DNA of 25,411 nucleotides from an uncultured bacterium (lineage in GTDB: Bacteria; Cloacimonadota; Cloacimonadia; Cloacimonadales; Cloacimonadaceae). Below, in pieces: positions 22,584-25,411 of the stretch. Position numbers and translations under genes: made by a program. Within the stretch, counting starts at the first letter, position 1. The number at the start of each line of letters is the position of its first letter. The notes under the pieces were generated by a model, which was not told the origin of the DNA, searched no databases, and was given only the letters and a program-made list of their open reading frames with translations. The DNA is taken from assembly GCA_937960795.1 (NCBI GenBank), contig CALGPA010000054.1, positions 1 through 25,411 of the forward strand, given 5' to 3'.

Positions 22584-25067
22584 CTATTTGCCGGCGGCTA
22601 TGCTCACCATTTTCCCCGGGATCACGATTATCTTCTTGATCGTCAATCCTTCCAGAAAACGCTGCACATTCTCCACCTCGAGCGCTGCTTGTTTGAGCGC
22701 ATCATGATCAATGTCCGGGCTCACATCCAGCTTACCGCGAATCTTGCCGTTTACCTGGATCACATAACTGATGGTATCTTGCAGAAGATATTTTTCTTCA
22801 TAACCGGGCAAGCCGCTTTCATGCAAGAGACTTGTGAAACCCATCATCTGCCAGAGCTCTTCTGCCAGATGCGGCGCAAAGGGGTAGAGCAATTGCGGGA
22901 TTATGCCACATGCTTCGGCATAGACTGCCAGTTCGTCGGAATTGAGCCGATCGGTATCCTTGATCGCCACAGCGTGATTGAGATGCTCCATCACCGCGGC
23001 GATGGCGGTGTTGAACTGCATCCTTTCGCTTGAGTCATCCAGCCATTTCTTGGTGCAGAAGTGGCTGCTATATAGCAGATCTTTGATCTCATCAGATAGT
23101 TTAGCCGGATCGGCTTCGTGTTTCAGCCCTTCTTTGATGGCGTCCAGATTGCCGTCGATCAGGCGATAGACTCGATTCAAGAAGCGGAAGGCACCCATCA
23201 AAGCTTCGTCGTTCCACTCCACATCCTTTTCCGGAGGAGAAGCAAAAAGCAGATAGACTCGCAAAGTATCGCTGCCATAGCGATCGATGATATATTGCGG
23301 ATCTACCGTATTGCCTTTGGATTTGCTCATCTTGGCACCATCTTTGAGCACCATCCCTTGGGTCAACAGGCGAGCAAAGGGCTCATTTCCCTTGACCCAG
23401 CCCATGTCTCGCATGAACTTATAAAAGAATCTGGCATAGAGCAGATGCATGCAAGCATGCTCGATCCCGCCGATGTATTGATCCACCGGCAGCCAATATT
23501 CCGCTTTGGCAGGATCAAAGGGCAGATCCCTGTTTTTGGGATCGGCATAGCGGGCGTAATACCAAGATGAATCCACAAAGGTATCCATGGTGTCCGTCTC
23601 CCGACGCGCTTCCTCGCCACATTGGGGGCATTTGACATTGAGCCATTCGGGCACGCTCAAGAGCGGATTGGAGGTCGTCCTGCCCACTTGCACATTATCA
23701 GGCAGCAAGACGGGCAGATCCTCGTCCGGAACTGTCACGATGCCACAGCTCGGGCAATGGATGATGGGAATCGGATTTCCCCAATAGCGCTGACGTGAGA
23801 TTCCCCAATCGCGCAGGCGGTAGGTGACAGTCTTTTCGCCCCAAGCATTTTCGGCAATCCAAGAAGTGATGGCGCTTTTGGCATCCTCACTGGGCATGCC
23901 ATCAAACTTGCCGGAAGACTGCATAATCCCCGGCTCCACATACGCTTCCTGCATCTCATCAACATTGAGGCTCTTATCTGATTTTTGGATCACTATCTTG
24001 ATCGGAATATCATATTTTTTGGCAAAATCAAAGTCACGCTGATCATGTGCCGGCACTGCCATCACCGCGCCTGTGCCATAATCCATCAACACATAGTTTG
24101 TGATCCAGATCTGCACACGCTCGCCAGACAGCGGATTGATCGCATAACGTCCGCTGAAGACTCCTTCTTTGATGGTCTCAGTGCTGGAGCGCAGCATCTT
24201 GTCAGAATTGATCACCTTCTTGCAAAAGGCATGAAGCTCATGATTCATTGCATCTTCTTCCAACCAGGCTTGAGCCAAGGGATGCTCCGGCGGGATCGCC
24301 ATGAAGGTCACTCCAAAGATGGTATCCGGACGGGTGGTAAAGACGGGGATCTTCGCATCAGATTCTTCCAGAGGAAATTCAATCCTGGCACCCTCACTCT
24401 TCCCTATCCAATGCTTTTGCATGGTCATCACTCGCTCCGGCCATTGGATCACATCAGAAAAGTCCAAAAGCTCCTCAGCATAGTCCGTTATCCGAAAATA
24501 CCACTGCTCCAGCTCTTTCTGCTCCACATCCGAGTGGCATCTCCAACAGCGGCCATCTTCCACTTGCTCGTTTGCCAAGACGGTGTTGCATTCTTCACAC
24601 CAATTTTGATAGCTCTTCTTGCGATAAACCAGCCCCTTTTCATACATCTTCTTGAAAATATACTGTCCCCAATGATAGTAATCCGGGCGGCAAGTGCTGA
24701 CCTCGCGCTCCCAATCCAAGAAAAAACCCATCCCATCAAACTGACGACGCATATTGGCGATGTGCTCCTCAGTGGTGATGCGAGGATGTGAATTGTGCGT
24801 GATGGCATAGTTTTCCGCAGGCATCCCAAATGAATCATAGCCCATTGGCTGCATGACACAATAGCCTTCCATGAGCTTCAGACGCGTGATGGCGTCCCCG
24901 ATCGCATAGTTTGAAGCATGGCCGATGTGCAAAACCCCCGAGGGATAAGGAAACATCGATAGCACATAATACTTAGGCTTCTCTGAGTGATCCTGCGCAT
25001 TCGATATGCGCCGTTCTTGCCAATGTCTCTGCCATTTCTGCTCGATTGATGCAAAAGGATAATCCAT
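22584..25067 (-). CDS. leuS: Leucyl-tRNA synthetase
   Basis: This 827-residue class Ia synthetase charges tRNA-Leu. The HIGH motif is at residues 47-50 (VLHIGHASNY) and KMSKS at 579-583. Zinc-binding CxxC pairs are at C157/C160 and C174/C177, with another pair of CxxC sites (IHCPSC and VKCPQC) in a later insertion. The CP1 editing domain, with TTRPDTIFG and the GTGAVMAVPAHDQRDF region, is present, so misacylated tRNA can be cleared. I place the start at the ATG at 25067 (MDYPFASIEQKW), which has GGAG about six bases upstream. The open frame runs on to 25283, but the extra residues are unlike the family and lack ribosome sites. Confidence 0.96.
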   Translation of the reverse strand: MDYPFASIEQKWQRHWQERRISNAQDHSEKPKYYVLSMFPYPSGVLHIGHASNYAIGDAITRLKLMEGYCVMQPMGYDSFGMPAENYAITHNSHPRITTEEHIANMRRQFDGMGFFLDWEREVSTCRPDYYHWGQYIFKKMYEKGLVYRKKSYQNWCEECNTVLANEQVEDGRCWRCHSDVEQKELEQWYFRITDYAEELLDFSDVIQWPERVMTMQKHWIGKSEGARIEFPLEESDAKIPVFTTRPDTIFGVTFMAIPPEHPLAQAWLEEDAMNHELHAFCKKVINSDKMLRSSTETIKEGVFSGRYAINPLSGERVQIWITNYVLMDYGTGAVMAVPAHDQRDFDFAKKYDIPIKIVIQKSDKSLNVDEMQEAYVEPGIMQSSGKFDGMPSEDAKSAITSWIAENAWGEKTVTYRLRDWGISRQRYWGNPIPIIHCPSCGIVTVPDEDLPVLLPDNVQVGRTTSNPLLSVPEWLNVKCPQCGEEARRETDTMDTFVDSSWYYARYADPKNRDLPFDPAKAEYWLPVDQYIGGIEHACMHLLYARFFYKFMRDMGWVKGNEPFARLLTQGMVLKDGAKMSKSKGNTVDPQYIIDRYGSDTLRVYLLFASPPEKDVEWNDEALMGAFRFLNRVYRLIDGNLDAIKEGLKHEADPAKLSDEIKDLLYSSHFCTKKWLDDSSERMQFNTAIAAVMEHLNHAVAIKDTDRLNSDELAVYAEACGIIPQLLYPFAPHLAEELWQMMGFTSLLHESGLPGYEEKYLLQDTISYVIQVNGKIRGKLDVSPDIDHDALKQAALEVENVQRFLEGLTIKKIIVIPGKMVSIAAGK

Positions 25068-25118
25068 TCTATTCTCCATGCGGACATGCCGCTCGTGTTT
25101 ATTTCTTTTCAGTCTTGC

Positions 25119-25147
25119 AAGATCTTTGATACTAGAGCTTTTGTCAA
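25119..25147 (-). promoter_or_regulatory. Candidate promoter of leuS
   Basis: On the minus strand TTGACA (25147-25142) is followed after 17 bases by GATCTT (25124-25119), a weak -10 box. The leader would be about 45 nt. Confidence 0.4.
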
Positions 25148-25347
25148 GCCATTTTTCACCCTCAAGCTTTGCTCTCGCCATGCCTAAACTCATCTTGAAG
25201 ATAATTAGAGACAGCCCTGGATTCTTATACTGCATTAAACAGTTATCAGAAAAGATCAAAAGAAAGATCACTGGGCGGACCAAGGAAAGAGCAGTTCATA
25301 TCACACTGCTTCCTGACTTTAGACGGTTAATCACATCATTATCTTCT

Positions 25348-25382
25348 CTTTATCAAGCCTTAATAATTAAGACTTGATTAAG
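25348..25382. repeat. 35-bp AT-rich palindrome
   Basis: Two 17-base arms around a single central base pair with only two mismatched positions; the core is ATCAAGCCTTAAT against ATTAAGACTTGAT. A run of six Gs follows. It could be an operator, a cruciform or part of a terminator for a gene beyond the window edge. Confidence 0.65.
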
Positions 25383-25411
25383 GGGGGATAATCACTTGTT
25401 TAAGGATAGTG

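Larger units (their letters stand above)
25068..25411. other. Intergenic region upstream of leuS
   Basis: These 344 bases up to the window edge hold no convincing gene. They contain the leuS promoter candidate (25119-25147) and a 35-bp palindrome (25348-25382). I looked for and did not find a T-box consensus upstream of leuS. Confidence 0.5.

Noticed and set aside
25078..25377. 99-codon plus-strand open frame upstream of leuS
   Set aside because: It covers the leuS promoter candidate, has no ribosome site and an unnatural composition.
25068..25411. T-box riboswitch upstream of leuS
   Set aside because: No T-box consensus or specifier-loop architecture is visible, and the gene is from a diderm lineage where these are rare.

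Overview
The window looks like chromosome from an uncultured anaerobic diderm of the FCB group, most plausibly Candidatus Cloacimonadota. This is inferred from three things: a secreted peptidase with a C-terminal type IX secretion (Por) sorting domain of the FPNPFNPET kind, a PorV/PorQ-like outer-membrane protein, and a single-chain pyruvate:ferredoxin oxidoreductase beside several peptidases, which fits amino-acid fermentation. No phage, transposase or CRISPR array is visible.

Layout. 1-1430: one copy of an 88-bp repeat, then a DUF3078-like exported protein (minus) and a long intergenic region. 1431-4669: a tightly overlapping plus-strand operon of an M20 peptidase-like enzyme, dapB, a dapF homologue with altered substrate-binding residues, and a small RodZ-like membrane protein. 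4681-4965: three minus-strand tRNA genes, Lys(TTT), Glu(TTC) and Glu(CTC). 5138-6856: a cation/proton antiporter fused to a PTS EIIA domain. 7106-9412: a secreted M14 carboxypeptidase. 9537-11522: fba and gapA, translationally linked. 11708-12262: an exported GyrI-like protein. 12350-13281: sdpR-sdpI with a clear autoregulatory operator. 13390-13477: the second repeat copy. 13630-14379: an SDR oxidoreductase. 14602-18117: nifJ. 18196-21456 (minus): a CAT-anticodon tRNA, a PorV/PorQ-like protein, dxr and an M42 aminopeptidase, probably one transcript. 21615-25067 (minus): leuS and a polysaccharide deacetylase. The last 340 bases hold the leuS promoter region and a 35-bp palindrome.

How the genes fit together. 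Peptidases (M14 outside; M20 and M42 inside) would supply amino acids, nifJ links pyruvate to ferredoxin, and fba/gapA serve glycolysis or gluconeogenesis. dapB/dapF and the RodZ-like protein point to lysine/diaminopimelate and cell-wall or cell-shape functions, and dxr to isoprenoids. Most genes are housekeeping. The most unusual signals are the paired 88-bp palindromic repeat, the DapF active-site changes, an identical 14-base promoter block in front of two tRNA units, and the sdpRI pair without a toxin gene. I do not see a complete novel multigene system.
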